64,000 nucleotides of DNA from an uncultured Schlesneria sp. Lineage in GTDB: Bacteria > Planctomycetota > Planctomycetia > Planctomycetales > Planctomycetaceae. The stretch covers positions 26,759 to 90,758 of the forward strand of contig CAIVEI010000043.1 of NCBI GenBank assembly GCA_903904835.1. The letters run 5' to 3'. A program made the translations under genes and the position numbers. How positions within the stretch are numbered: the stretch's first letter is position 1; each line of letters opens with the position of its first letter. Below, one piece after another: positions 34,601 through 43,904 of the stretch. A model generated the notes under the pieces. It was not told the origin of the DNA and did no database searches. It was given only the letters and a program-made list of their open reading frames with translations.

Positions 34601-35025
34601 CGCTCGGCCCGCTTTGTCGATCTTGAATTGCCGATCGAAGAATAGGCCTCTTCGTCGTTATCATCCCAGTCGTCGTCTCCGAAATCGAGCGGCTCATCTT
34701 CGACGGCGAATGGAGGAATATAGCCCTGCTTGGCTCCATCTCCGATATATTTGCCCGCATCAGCGGCGAGAATCGTCGCCCACAAATGTTTGCAGTGCGG
34801 ATTTCCGCTCTTGTTCGCATCTGTGCCAACACAGTTACACGAAACTTTCAATAAGCCATTATCGCGACTCAGTTGCGTCTGGTATTCGACGCCGTCACGT
34901 ACGATGGCAAATAAGTGGTCGGGCGTGACGCGAATTACCGCCACCCGTTCCGCCTGAATATACGCAGCCCCTCGGAAACGAATATCTCCGCGAAACTTGC
35001 TTTCCAGCAGTTCCGACAACGTCAT
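31681..35025 (-). CDS. SNF2-family DNA-dependent ATPase/helicase with N-terminal SWIM zinc finger
   Basis: 1114 residues from the ATG at 35025. The SWIM zinc finger has C63-x-C65-x12-C78-x-H80 (VSCNCVGTDANKSGNPHCKH). After a long middle region comes the SNF2 core: LADDMGLGKTIQMLAFLEDR (motif I), ILDEAQAIKN (motif II), VGLSGTPIENHLGDL (III), and the helicase C half with SLKAGGLGLNLTAADYV and QAIDRAHRVGQTR. The ATPase remodels DNA-protein complexes or tracks on double-stranded DNA. A SWIM-SNF2 architecture is common in planctomycetes. It is transcribed away from the DUF1549 gene across a shared 423-base promoter region. Confidence 0.92.
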   Translation of the reverse strand: MTLSELLESKFRGDIRFRGAAYIQAERVAVIRVTPDHLFAIVRDGVEYQTQLSRDNGLLKVSCNCVGTDANKSGNPHCKHLWATILAADAGKYIGDGAKQGYIPPFAVEDEPLDFGDDDWDDNDEEAYSSIGNSRSTKRAERESIRAEIEAAAVPRLREWESRLSELRKAMQGEDAAGASNSAGRERQIFYEIDAVASEEAGLIIIQTSNRQRRSNGEWGKLKPLKLKPGKFEDIDDDEDRRILAHLVGGTPDRSSMTGPVTDSLAAHRYRLPHDLCQLLLPAICATGRIRILGDDERVTETLAWDDGGHWELCLKVEFEPAEEAWKLRGSLRRGDEHMSLKDPVLVVPGGLAITTTLVRPFQDFDAYPWVALLRRSDDLKVPVGEEHELVDRLLDMPALPRLELPEELKLMEVVLEPKPILVVHAPGKSRWHNDRLKAEVLFDYDGLSIRASSSQWAIVQREASRCLVRDKPKEALAWSQLMDYGFRRLLDQKRGAHDAEIAARDLAPAVRKLMAEGWQVRADGKHVRQAVDLKFQIKSGIDWFELHGDVNFEGARVTFPELLAALARGDGTIVLDDGSLGILPEEWLVKYGLLAGLGVAEGEHLRFNAVQVSIIDALLTSKEDVDFDAKFLETRERLAAFDGIKTEREPPTFQGELRPYQREGIGWLKFLEEFNFGGCLADDMGLGKTIQMLAFLEDRRLRVKKRNPTLVVVPKSLMFNWKHECERFTPGIKVMEYAGLDRSKLRDEFLKMDLILTTYGTLRRDVLILKELTFDYVILDEAQAIKNSTSQVAKAVRLLQAKHRVGLSGTPIENHLGDLCSIFEFLNPGMLGRSSAFKQHAADPTNQETRRVLSEGLRPLILRRTKASVASELPEKLEQTIFCEMGEDQQRLYNELRDHYRDSLLGLVAEQGIAKTRMHVLEALLRLRQAACHPALLNRSAPDDSSAKLDVLIPHIEELLEEKHKTLVFSQFTSMLAIVRQALDKKGIVYEYLDGQTRDRKERVERFQTDDNCGVFLISLKAGGLGLNLTAADYVFILDPWWNPAVETQAIDRAHRVGQTRQVFAYRLICKNTVEEKIAELQQAKRELADAILEQNNSIMQNLTTDDLRLLLS

Positions 35026-35448
35026 GAACGCGTCCCTGTTCCAATCGAACAAACCAGTCTTCAACAACTCGCGTCGGTATCAAACGACAACAATTCGCGC
35101 GAGCAAGGCAAATTAACCGATCTTGAGATGAGTGGGTAGTCTGGACCAGCCTGCGGTTCGTTCAAGTAGGCAGAATCGGCACCAACGAGAATTGGATTCA
35201 TCAAGATTCTCGATTGGGTCTGGCGTCTGGCGGGTTCGTTAAGGTATCTTAATGAGTGTCGAATCCGGAACGATTCGACACGCTGGAACTCCTGACAATA
35301 TTCAACCCGCCGAACAATCCCGACTGATCACCTGCCAGGAAGCACCCGTACGGCTCCCGTTGATTTCAACGAGGATCACAGGGGGTGAGTTTCGTGACGT
35401 AACCTTAACGCTTCAGGCACGTTTCAAATGTCACACACGAGATGTTAC
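35026..35448. other. Divergent promoter region, helicase versus cytochrome gene
   Basis: 423 bases between two divergent gene starts. Promoters for both must lie here. I see no clear operator or RNA structure; two short plus frames are not protein-like. Confidence 0.45.
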
Positions 35449-38400
35449 ATGCGTCGCTCGATCACCCTTACGCTGCTGCTCGTGACGTTTGCGAAGACGT
35501 CATCAGCTCAATCCCCGAATGAAGAAGGCTTAAAGTTCTTCGAGCAGAAAATTCGTCCGGTGCTTGTACAACACTGCTACAGTTGCCACTCGGTAAGTGC
35601 TCGCGACGCGAAAAAGTTGCAAGGAACGCTTTTTCTGGATTCGGCGGAAGGAATCTTGGCTGGAGGTGAGAGCGGCCCGGCGCTCGTTAAGGGTAAGTCT
35701 GCCGAAAGTCGAATCATCAAGGCACTGAAGTATGACGGCATGGAAATGCCTCCTTCAGGAAAATTGTCGGATGAAATTATTGCTGACTTTGCCAAATGGG
35801 TCGAAATGGGAGCGCCAGATCCACGCGAGGGGACGGCACCCATCAAACCCAAGCGCGAAATCAATATCGACGAAGGTCGAAAGTGGTGGTCATTTCAGCC
35901 GCTCAAGATTATGGCACCACCTTCAATTCCTGAGGGAATTCCGACGCGATCACCGATTGATCATTTCGTCATTGCTGCCCAGAAGCAACAAAATCTGAAA
36001 CCAGGAATTCCGACAAGCAGAGAAAAGCTGATCCGCCGCGCCTACTTCGATTTAATCGGGCTTCCGCCAACCCCAGAGCAGATCGATAGCTTTCTGAACG
36101 ATGGGTCGCCGCAGGCGTTTGAGAAAGTCATCGACAGCCTGCTGGAAAGTCCTCGCTACGGTGAGAAGTGGGCCAGGCACTGGCTGGACGTCGCTCGATT
36201 TGCGGAAAGCGGCGGGTACGAATTCGATGGATTCCGGCCAGGAGCTTATCACTACCGTGACTGGGTGATTCGGGCACTGAATAATGACCTTTCGTACGAT
36301 CAGTTTGTGCGAATGCAATTATCCGGTGATAAGTTACAGCCCGATGACTATCTGGGGGCATCTGCCAGTGGCTTTCTCGTCGCCGGGCCCTACCCAGGGC
36401 AAATTACCGCCAAAACCGTGGAGGGGATTCGTTACGATCAGCTCGACGACATGCTGATGACGGTCGGTGGATCGATGCTGGGTCTGACACTCGGCTGTGT
36501 TCGCTGTCACGACCACAAATACGATCCTCTGCAGCAGAAGGACTATTATTCTCTGGCCGCGTCGCTGGCACGAACGGTGCACGGGTCGCGGTCAATCGAT
36601 CCTGATCCTGCTGCGACACAACGAGCATGGGAAAGTTATCGGCAGGCACACGAGCCTTTGTTGGCGGCGCTTCGTAAGTTCTCGACTGACGAATTGCCAA
36701 AACGATTTGAAGCCTGGCAATCAGCCGAGTTACCCAAACAAGCTGAGACACCTCGCTGGCAGTTCATGGAGCCTGTCGACCTCGATGCGGACCGATCCTG
36801 GCTCAAGTGGTTACCGGGCGGAATCGTTGCCCACAATGGATCGATCCTTCCCGGTACGGTTCTATTCCAAAGGGGCCAGCGTCGCGTTGTGCCGCATCAA
36901 GAGCGATACATGATCACTCTGCACACGTTCCAGAAAAACATCGCATCACTTCGAATCGACGCCTTCGCCGACAAAACTCTTCCCGCGAAGGGCCCGGGAT
37001 TGAACGGAGACGGCAGCTTTCAGTTGGCTGAATTGAAAGTCATCGCTCGACCGTTGGACGGCAATGCGGCGGAAGCACCGCAAGAGCTGAAGCTGAAGCC
37101 GGTCTACGCGGCATTTGAAGAAAAAGATCAGCCGCTCGGACATGCTGTCGATGGTAAACCTGAGACGGCTTGGGTCGTTCGACCACCAGCCAACAAAGAC
37201 AATGCTGCAATTTTTGAGTTCGAAGCGCCATTTGCTGGTTTTGCGAGCGGAACAGAACTCAAGATTGAATTGAAGTTTCGCGACTTGGGACTGGGCCGAA
37301 TTCGGTTTTCGCTAAGCACTGAACCAAACCCCGCCACCTGGGCTGGTGACGTTGTTGCTCAGAATGTCGGCGAGATTCGAGCAATTCTGGCGGCCAACGG
37401 AAACAAATTGCCCGAGGCATTGCGGGAAGCCATGACTCGCTGGTTCAGTCCCTTTGATCCTGAGGCGTCCAAGGTTTATCAAGCCGTCCGTGCACATTCA
37501 GCGTCGGAGCCACGTCCTCCTTTGACCGAGGTTTATACAACAGTGGCCGGTGGTCAGGACGTCTTTCTGTTGCGGCGCGGCGAAGTGGATAACAAACAGG
37601 GAAAAGCCGAACCGGGTTTCATCCAAGTTCTGCTTCGAGAAACCCCGTCAGCAACGCCTGTTGCGGCGCAGCCAGCTCCTGCAACTGTTGATCCACGAAT
37701 TGGCCTGGCCGATTGGATCACCAACGTCGAACGCGGTGCCGGTCCGCTACTCGCTCGAGTCATGGTTAACCGTGTCTGGCAGCATCATTTTGGAGAGGGG
37801 ATCGTTGGCACTCCTAACGATTTCGGCGCTCAGGGTGATCGGCCTACCCATCCAGAGCTACTCGAATGGCTTGCTTCGCAATTCGTTTCCAATGGATGGA
37901 AGCTGAAACCGTTACACAAACAGATCATGCTGAGTGCCGTTTATCAGCAATCACATGAAATCAATGCCGAGAATCTGCGCATCGATCCGTCAAATCGTTA
38001 TTTGTGGCATTTTCAACCGAGGCGACTGGACGCGGAATTGATTCGTGACGCCTTGCTGTCGATCGGGGGAAATCTCGATCTTGGCATGTACGGCCCCAGC
38101 ATCCTGGATAACACACCACGTCGCAGCATCTATTTACGAGTCAAACGGAGCGAGTTAATTCCGCTCATGACCATGTTCGACGCCCCGGAACCGACTCAAA
38201 GCGTTGGCGAACGAATCAGTACAACAGTTCCAACACAGTCACTCGCGATGATGAATTCACCGTTCGTACGTCAGCAGGCGGAGAAATTTGCGCAACGAAT
38301 TCGCCCGACAAAGGATGTCCCGATTGCAATCTCGGTTGACCTGGCTTACCGAATTGCGTTCGCTCATGCTCCGACAGATATCGAGCGAAATCAGATGCTC

Positions 38401-38520
38401 ACCTTTATCGAAAGTCAAAGATCCGTTGCAGGCACAGATGCGGGAACAAATATCGAACCGGCACTGGTGGAGTTCTGCCATGTCCTGCTTTGCTTAAATG
38501 AATTTGTTTACATTGACTGA
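35449..38520 (+). CDS. Planctomycete cytochrome protein (PSCyt1/DUF1549/DUF1553)
   Basis: 1023 residues from the ATG at 35449 with signal peptide (MRRSITLTLLLVTFAKTSSA). The haem-binding site is CYSCHS (C43, C46, H47). A DUF1549-type region follows (FDLIGLPPTPEQIDSF, GEKWARHWLDVARFAESGGY) with a second CVRCHDHKYDP motif, and DUF1553 at the end (VMVNRVWQHHFGEGIV, PSNRYLWHFQPRRLDAELIR). In planctomycetes these proteins pair with DUF1501 in the periplasm and are often linked to polysaccharide breakdown; the precise reaction is not known. A DUF1501 gene follows after 26 bases. Confidence 0.93.
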   Translation: MRRSITLTLLLVTFAKTSSAQSPNEEGLKFFEQKIRPVLVQHCYSCHSVSARDAKKLQGTLFLDSAEGILAGGESGPALVKGKSAESRIIKALKYDGMEMPPSGKLSDEIIADFAKWVEMGAPDPREGTAPIKPKREINIDEGRKWWSFQPLKIMAPPSIPEGIPTRSPIDHFVIAAQKQQNLKPGIPTSREKLIRRAYFDLIGLPPTPEQIDSFLNDGSPQAFEKVIDSLLESPRYGEKWARHWLDVARFAESGGYEFDGFRPGAYHYRDWVIRALNNDLSYDQFVRMQLSGDKLQPDDYLGASASGFLVAGPYPGQITAKTVEGIRYDQLDDMLMTVGGSMLGLTLGCVRCHDHKYDPLQQKDYYSLAASLARTVHGSRSIDPDPAATQRAWESYRQAHEPLLAALRKFSTDELPKRFEAWQSAELPKQAETPRWQFMEPVDLDADRSWLKWLPGGIVAHNGSILPGTVLFQRGQRRVVPHQERYMITLHTFQKNIASLRIDAFADKTLPAKGPGLNGDGSFQLAELKVIARPLDGNAAEAPQELKLKPVYAAFEEKDQPLGHAVDGKPETAWVVRPPANKDNAAIFEFEAPFAGFASGTELKIELKFRDLGLGRIRFSLSTEPNPATWAGDVVAQNVGEIRAILAANGNKLPEALREAMTRWFSPFDPEASKVYQAVRAHSASEPRPPLTEVYTTVAGGQDVFLLRRGEVDNKQGKAEPGFIQVLLRETPSATPVAAQPAPATVDPRIGLADWITNVERGAGPLLARVMVNRVWQHHFGEGIVGTPNDFGAQGDRPTHPELLEWLASQFVSNGWKLKPLHKQIMLSAVYQQSHEINAENLRIDPSNRYLWHFQPRRLDAELIRDALLSIGGNLDLGMYGPSILDNTPRRSIYLRVKRSELIPLMTMFDAPEPTQSVGERISTTVPTQSLAMMNSPFVRQQAEKFAQRIRPTKDVPIAISVDLAYRIAFAHAPTDIERNQMLTFIESQRSVAGTDAGTNIEPALVEFCHVLLCLNEFVYID

Positions 38521-38546
38521 ACACAGTGATCACAGGATCGTCCAAT

Positions 38547-40007
38547 ATGCTTTCCGAGAATTCTGCGACTGCCAGTGAAATCGAACTCCCAAGCCGACGC
38601 CGTTTTCTTCAACAGGCAGGACTCGGTTTTGGCTCGCTGGCGCTGGCGAGTCTGTTGCATCAGGAGAGTCAGGCGGCACCAGGTCCTGGAGGTGATCCGC
38701 TGGGGTTGAAATCGCCTGATTTCCCCAGTCGAGTCAAATCGATTATCTGGTTGTTCATGACCGGAGGGCCATCACAGGTCGACACATGGGATTACAAACC
38801 CGAACTTCAGAAACGAGACGGACAGGATCTTGCCGGCTCTGATCCCAAGACCGGCTTCTTCACGACCAGCGGCAAATGTCTGAAGTCGCCATTCGAATGG
38901 AAGCAGCACGGCGAATCGGGATCGTGGGTTTCAGGAATTTTTCCACATCTGTCGAAGCACGCCGACAAAATGTGTTTCCTGCATTCGATGCATTTGAAAC
39001 AGAATAATCACGCTCCGGCTTCGATTGAGCTCATGTGTGGTACGAACCGCCCCGGCTTGCCCGCCATGGGAGCCTGGATGACCTACGGCCTCGGATCGAT
39101 GAATCAGGATTTGCCCTCTTACGTCGTTCTTCACGACACCAGGCCGCGTGGCGACGACCAGATCTGGTCGGCGGGATTTCTGCCCAAGACCTATCAGGCA
39201 TTGTCGCTCGACGCGCGTCGCAAAGAGGCAGTCGACAATCTTCTGCGTGATAATCGGCACAGTGATGCACAACAACGTTCGCAGCTTGACTTGATCCGGC
39301 GGTTGAACCAGGACCATGCGAGTTCCCGACCGACTCAAGCAGATCTCGCGGCACGAATCAATTCTTATGAACTGGCCTATCGCATGCAGATGGCAGCCCC
39401 TGACGCCTTAGATTTGTCAAAGGAGTCTGAAGCAACGCATAAGATGTATGGAATGGACAATCCGGAATGTACGACGTTCGCCAGACAATGCTTGCTGTCA
39501 CGGCGCCTGGTTGAACGTGGAGTCCGATTCGTCCAGATCTTCGCAGGCAAGGGGACTTCGGCGGACGGGAGTGTCAACGATGTTCCGTGGGATTGTCATT
39601 CGGATCTTGAGACAAACCACCGATCGAACGGTCTGCACACAGACCAGCCAGCGGCCGCATTACTGGCAGATCTCGACGCTCGGGGATTACTTGAGTCCAC
39701 GCTGGTGATCTGGGGTGGCGAGTTCGGGCGGACGTCTGATTCGCAAGGGTCAAAAGGCCGCGACCACAACCCGAACGGCTTCACGATCTGGATGGCCGGG
39801 GCTGGTGTCAAAGGGGGTTTTCATTATGGAGCGACTGACGAGTTTGGATACAAGGCGGTTACCAACAAGGTTCACGTGAACGACCTTCACGCCACGCTGC
39901 TGCATTTGATGGGGCTGGAGCACACGAAGTTGACTTACCGCTTTAACGGTCGCGATTACCGATTGACGGATGTCGCGGGGAATGTCATTACCGACGTACT
40001 GGCATGA
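38547..40007 (+). CDS. DUF1501 protein (sulfatase-like alkaline-phosphatase fold), Tat-exported
   Basis: 486 residues from the ATG at 38547; a GTG at 38526 is an alternative. The twin-arginine signal is clear (LPSRRRFLQQAGLGFGSLAL). Typical DUF1501 segments are FMTGGPSQVDTWDYKPEL, LGSMNQDLPSYV, WGGEFGRTSDSQGSKGRDHN and HATLLHLMGLEH. The family has a sulfatase/alkaline-phosphatase-like fold but its reaction is not established. It is paired with the upstream DUF1549/DUF1553 cytochrome protein, as is usual. Confidence 0.93.
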   Translation: MLSENSATASEIELPSRRRFLQQAGLGFGSLALASLLHQESQAAPGPGGDPLGLKSPDFPSRVKSIIWLFMTGGPSQVDTWDYKPELQKRDGQDLAGSDPKTGFFTTSGKCLKSPFEWKQHGESGSWVSGIFPHLSKHADKMCFLHSMHLKQNNHAPASIELMCGTNRPGLPAMGAWMTYGLGSMNQDLPSYVVLHDTRPRGDDQIWSAGFLPKTYQALSLDARRKEAVDNLLRDNRHSDAQQRSQLDLIRRLNQDHASSRPTQADLAARINSYELAYRMQMAAPDALDLSKESEATHKMYGMDNPECTTFARQCLLSRRLVERGVRFVQIFAGKGTSADGSVNDVPWDCHSDLETNHRSNGLHTDQPAAALLADLDARGLLESTLVIWGGEFGRTSDSQGSKGRDHNPNGFTIWMAGAGVKGGFHYGATDEFGYKAVTNKVHVNDLHATLLHLMGLEHTKLTYRFNGRDYRLTDVAGNVITDVLA

Positions 40008-40322
40008 ATCGACCAGCGCGTTATCAAGGCATGAATTCTGGTCTTTGTGCCACTGCACGGCAGTCTTCGGAGAAGCAGTGTCTTCTCCTTCCTTCGGTGA
40101 AAGAGCACTGCATGACCTAGGACGGTCATGCAGTAGGACGTTGCTTCTGATGCGCAAAACCGCGACTCGTGCGTTGTCAAATTTCGATATTTGGGTTCCA
40201 CGGGATGACCGTCCTGGGTCACGTAGCGCTCTTCGATTGCGTTGAAATCAAGAGAAGAGACTGCGTCTCCGAAGACTTCGATGCCGTGGCACACAGCCCG
40301 AGCTTAAATAACGAAAGCGTGT
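40008..40322. other. Convergent intergenic region with nested inverted repeats
   Basis: 315 bases between the convergent DUF1501 gene and the ABC-2-like permease gene. Almost all of it is the inverted-repeat element at 40043-40297. Confidence 0.6.
40043..40297. repeat. Long imperfect inverted-repeat element
   Basis: Left arm (about 40043-40133) and right arm (about 40203-40297) are imperfect complements, each containing GTCTTCGGAGA, CGGTCAT and TCTTCTC words, with a spacer near 70 bases. Inside the left arm ACTGCATGACC (40107-40117) and GGTCATGCAGT (40124-40134) form a perfect 11-bp stem. The word TGACCTAGGACGGTCAT recurs complemented at 40205-40221 with one change. There is no T-run, so it is a dispersed element and not a classical terminator. 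Related to the element at 1742-1845. Confidence 0.75.
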
Positions 40323-41942
40323 CTAAATTTCCGTCCAATGATTCAATCGCCAGTTGATATGGGCATAAATGCAGAAATTGAACACGGCGATCGCAAGAAT
40401 CGTGGCAACAAAGCCCGATGCAATACTGAAAAACGCCCAGAAAGGAATGACGACTGCAATCATCAGTACGATGACGATCCCGGTAACGGGACCAACCCAC
40501 CACGATTTCGAATAGAATTGATTCAAAATCGAGACTTCAATCATCAGAATGCCGACAAGCAACGCGATTGTGGCCGCAATGATCACGGCGACCACATTCC
40601 AATAGCTGGCAATTGCGGCTCCCACGATGACAGGCACAAACATTGCTTTGCGTTCCCATGCGGCCGCTTGAATTTTTGCCATGATCGGAATGCGGGGATC
40701 AATCGGGAGGAGCATCAGGCTGTTCCATGTGTTATCCCGAAACTCGGCCGTTAATAGCGCGTCGAATCGAACGGCAATCACGCAAGGCAAAAGACAGATC
40801 GCAATAATCCCAAAGACTAAAGGGAGTACTTCGGCGCTGTCGACGTTTCGAATGGTCGAACCGATCAGGGCGAGAAGTCCGATGCCGCTGAGAAATGCCC
40901 ACCACACCTGTGACCATCGTCCAGCGCCAAGTATGTATGTGTCCTTCCAGAAGAAAGGCCTGTCGCTGCAGCGAGGCCTCGACGATGCCCGGTTGATTAC
41001 TTTTCGCGGTACGATTCCTGATGCCACGAACGGCTCGTCACCCTGCGTTGTAACACGAAGTCGACTTCTCATGACGATCTTTGCAGCCCACATACACAAG
41101 AACGCGGTGATGAAATGGAGCCAAAATGCAGGGCCGAAGAGAGAGAATGTGGCGGGCGATTTGAGACTTCGATAGAAACCAGTGACGGGTGCATAGCTCA
41201 ACGGGATCATGGCTGCCCGTTGCACCCATGATCCCGCCGCGAGGCCGAACTGGGAATACAGGTAAGGCACCACAAGACCGATAAACGCGCTGGCCACCCA
41301 AAACAACATGTGGTAGATCAGCATGAGCAGGAACGATCCCGTGGCCGCGGTCGTTTCGGCGTTAGCCGCCCGATTGGATGAGACGCTGGCAACCATCGCA
41401 AAACCTGCCGTCAAAACGCTCGCCAGCAATAGCCAACATCCCCCGGCAAACAATTGATCTCCGGTAATTCCTCCGATCGTTCTGGCATACATGGCTATCG
41501 GAACGATCAGAATGATCGACAGGGCGATCGTCCACCAGCGTGCCAGCGACTTGCACCAAAGTAGCGACGCAGGGTCAATTCCGGTCAGGCGAACCAGGTC
41601 CCTGAGCTCGAGCGAGACTTCCCAGCAGACCGCCTTTGATGCATGGATGACTCCTCCGAAAAAGATAAAAATCGCCGCGATGAAGAGAAGTTTTTCCAAC
41701 AACTCGGAACCGTGAGCAGGAAACGCTCGAAACAATAGGCTTCGAACAAAATAGCCCGCCATCAGGATCGGCGCGAGGATGATCGTATAATTCCAAAGTC
41801 TCAGCGCTTCTCGCTGGATGCACCACTCCAGAAATACCCAGAAGACGTGCCAATCGTCTCCGACAGGCGAACTTGAATTCCCAGGCGAAGAATTCTTGCC
41901 AGTATCTGGTGGAGTCACCTGACTCAAGGGGGGCGTCACCAC
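40323..41942 (-). CDS. ABC-2-like transporter permease, about twelve transmembrane segments
   Basis: 539 residues. Roughly ten to twelve hydrophobic helices are visible (LLFIAAIFIFFGGVIHASKA, ALSIILIVPIAMYARTIGG, IAICLLPCVIAVRFDALL, IVIVLMIAVVIPFWAFFSIA). The arrangement resembles ABC-2 type permeases, but no ATPase gene is adjacent in this window. The N-terminal Pro/Ser-rich 30 residues are cytoplasmic or disordered. It overlaps the following small exported protein by seven bases (41936-41942), so the two are co-transcribed. Substrate unknown; another multi-pass membrane class is possible. Confidence 0.65.
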   Translation of the reverse strand: MVTPPLSQVTPPDTGKNSSPGNSSSPVGDDWHVFWVFLEWCIQREALRLWNYTIILAPILMAGYFVRSLLFRAFPAHGSELLEKLLFIAAIFIFFGGVIHASKAVCWEVSLELRDLVRLTGIDPASLLWCKSLARWWTIALSIILIVPIAMYARTIGGITGDQLFAGGCWLLLASVLTAGFAMVASVSSNRAANAETTAATGSFLLMLIYHMLFWVASAFIGLVVPYLYSQFGLAAGSWVQRAAMIPLSYAPVTGFYRSLKSPATFSLFGPAFWLHFITAFLCMWAAKIVMRSRLRVTTQGDEPFVASGIVPRKVINRASSRPRCSDRPFFWKDTYILGAGRWSQVWWAFLSGIGLLALIGSTIRNVDSAEVLPLVFGIIAICLLPCVIAVRFDALLTAEFRDNTWNSLMLLPIDPRIPIMAKIQAAAWERKAMFVPVIVGAAIASYWNVVAVIIAATIALLVGILMIEVSILNQFYSKSWWVGPVTGIVIVLMIAVVIPFWAFFSIASGFVATILAIAVFNFCIYAHINWRLNHWTEI

Positions 41943-42334
41943 ATCACCATCCGGCCATCAACTGTTTTCAACACGACGCTGGTGCTTTCATCAAGCGGCG
42001 GAATAAATTTATTGGACGATGATGTCAGCCTCAACGTTCCCCCTTGTTTCGCGTCGAGCTTGATCGTGCCGATCATTTCGTCCGTGACATAGACAACCAG
42101 GACTGTTCCGGGTCTCATCGGTACATTGCTAATCTCAACGATGATCTCTTCCTGATCTGGTGTTTTTGGCTCCTTATTCTTGGCAATGTAGCGCGCGGTA
42201 CCGGAGGCGGCGAAATGACCGCGACAACCCGACAAGGGAATACGATTTTCCCGCTTATAGGCCCATGCCTGATCGTCAAACATCAGGATGAAGCCTGCAA
42301 TCAGACACAACTTTTTCAGACAAATCCGCTGCAT
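41936..42334 (-). CDS. Small exported protein of unknown function
   Basis: 132 residues with a signal peptide (MQRICLKKLCLIAGFILMFD, cleavage near AWA) and a beta-rich body (EEIIVEISNVPMRPGTVLVV, KLDAKQGGTLRLTSSSNK). It looks like a small periplasmic beta-sandwich protein. It overlaps the ABC-2-like permease by seven bases and precedes it in transcription order, so it may be an accessory subunit. I do not recognise the family. Confidence 0.6.
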   Translation of the reverse strand: MQRICLKKLCLIAGFILMFDDQAWAYKRENRIPLSGCRGHFAASGTARYIAKNKEPKTPDQEEIIVEISNVPMRPGTVLVVYVTDEMIGTIKLDAKQGGTLRLTSSSNKFIPPLDESTSVVLKTVDGRMVMW

Positions 42335-42530
42335 TCCAACATTCCTGCTGATGAGTAAATCATAAAGTCCGCCGAGTCTAAGGGCGGATACCGGCGAATG
42401 CCAGAAAATTCTGGACGTCGAGAAATGTGACGGGCATTCAGATTATTGTCTTCATGACGGGGACTGGAGGGACATTAATAAGACAAATGGGTCAACGACA
42501 AGGATGCATGGACCGGACGGATTCGTTGGC

Positions 42531-43637
42531 TCATGCTCGGAGAAGCTCGTGGTAAAGATTGTGGACAAACATGGCGTTGTCACACTGCAGGTATTGCATC
42601 GCTCCTCCCATTCGTGAGTAACTCTTGCAGAACCTCAGGTAGTAAGCCGGATTTGATTTGGGGGGTTCACCCTTTGTCCAATCCCACCCGCCACCGTCTT
42701 GTAAGTCAACCACATAAACATGATGGCCATTCACGACAGGTCGACCTGACTGTAAACGAAGGTTATTCACGCAACTGATGCTTTTCTCAAACACTTGCGG
42801 CCCCATGATGGCAGAACCGACGGACAGTACGACTCCTCCGTCGAGTTTTTCAACCGAGCCACCAAACAGCTTGAAATCCCATTCTGCGGCGCGACCGATT
42901 GTCGCTCCATTGAAGACAGGGTGGTTCGAAATAATGTCGTACCCGATGCCGGGATGGACAGTCACCGGGACACCATGTCGGTAAGCCTGTGCAAGTATCG
43001 ACGCGTGTTTCCATCGATGTTCGATCCGAATAGAGCCCTCAGGCCATTTCTGTTCAATCATCGTTCGAAGCAAGTCCGACTTCGCCGAAGTCAATCGGTG
43101 CGAGGGAGAAGAAATGATCTCGTTCTCAAGCTGCGCCCTGGTCGGCAATGTCACTCCGTCCTGGTGGATCAAACGGCCGAGCGCACATCCATAACCAAGT
43201 CCGTCGAGTGCCCCCGCCATCAGGGCGAGGTGGATATTTGACGCGGTTTCATGCCATGTTCCGAATGTGCCGTTACTGACGTTCATCTCGACGCTCTCGG
43301 TCGACGCTCCGAACCACGCATATTCCCAGTCGTGAATCGTGCCGGCTCCGTTCGTCGCGAGATGCGTCAGCCATCCGCGATCCATCATTCGTTCGAGGAT
43401 TCTGGCGCTGCCGTTCCGAAGCAAGTGGGCACCATAAATCAGCATGATGCCTGCGCCCCGGTTCTGAGCCGCAAGGATATTTTGTGCACACTGATTAATA
43501 AGTGGTGCAATCCGATCGGGGCAGGGCTTTGCCGCCGAATCAGGATCGACCAGGATTTCGTCAGCACGAGTCAAGCTTTTTCGCTCTGACAGAGGAAATA
43601 CTTTCAGTTGGCTCAGATCGAGTGGGTCGACTTTCAC
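42531..43637 (-). CDS. Conserved uncharacterised protein, deoxyhypusine-synthase-like Rossmann fold possible
   Basis: 368 residues, cytoplasmic (no signal). I recognise the family from its recurring blocks: FPLSERKSLTRADE near the N-terminus, IMLIYGAHLLRNGSARILER, THLATNGAGTIHDWEYAWFG, and GTFGTWHETASNIH. Related proteins occur in planctomycetes and other bacteria and have sometimes been linked to the deoxyhypusine synthase fold (NAD-binding), but I see no evidence that it makes hypusine. No operon partner: it is flanked by the small exported protein and, divergently, by rsmA. Confidence 0.6.
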   Translation of the reverse strand: MKVDPLDLSQLKVFPLSERKSLTRADEILVDPDSAAKPCPDRIAPLINQCAQNILAAQNRGAGIMLIYGAHLLRNGSARILERMMDRGWLTHLATNGAGTIHDWEYAWFGASTESVEMNVSNGTFGTWHETASNIHLALMAGALDGLGYGCALGRLIHQDGVTLPTRAQLENEIISSPSHRLTSAKSDLLRTMIEQKWPEGSIRIEHRWKHASILAQAYRHGVPVTVHPGIGYDIISNHPVFNGATIGRAAEWDFKLFGGSVEKLDGGVVLSVGSAIMGPQVFEKSISCVNNLRLQSGRPVVNGHHVYVVDLQDGGGWDWTKGEPPKSNPAYYLRFCKSYSRMGGAMQYLQCDNAMFVHNLYHELLRA

Positions 43638-43904
43638 TTGGACTTTCCCAGAAGGGGATGTTGGGGTTCGGTTCTGCGGTATCGTTATCAGTTTAACGGT
43701 CCTGCTGAATGTGATTCCCGGACGGAACCTCGAAAATCATCTTGAATTTCCTCTCAAGACGGCAAAGTTTAACGTGATGTGCTTTATTTGTCCTGCGAAT
43801 CAATCCCGCACAATAATCCTGACGCAGAACTTGTTCGCTGATAGTGCGATTTTTTGAGGACTTTTGGCTATACTATGGAATTGACAAGAAACTACCGGAT
43901 TTTC

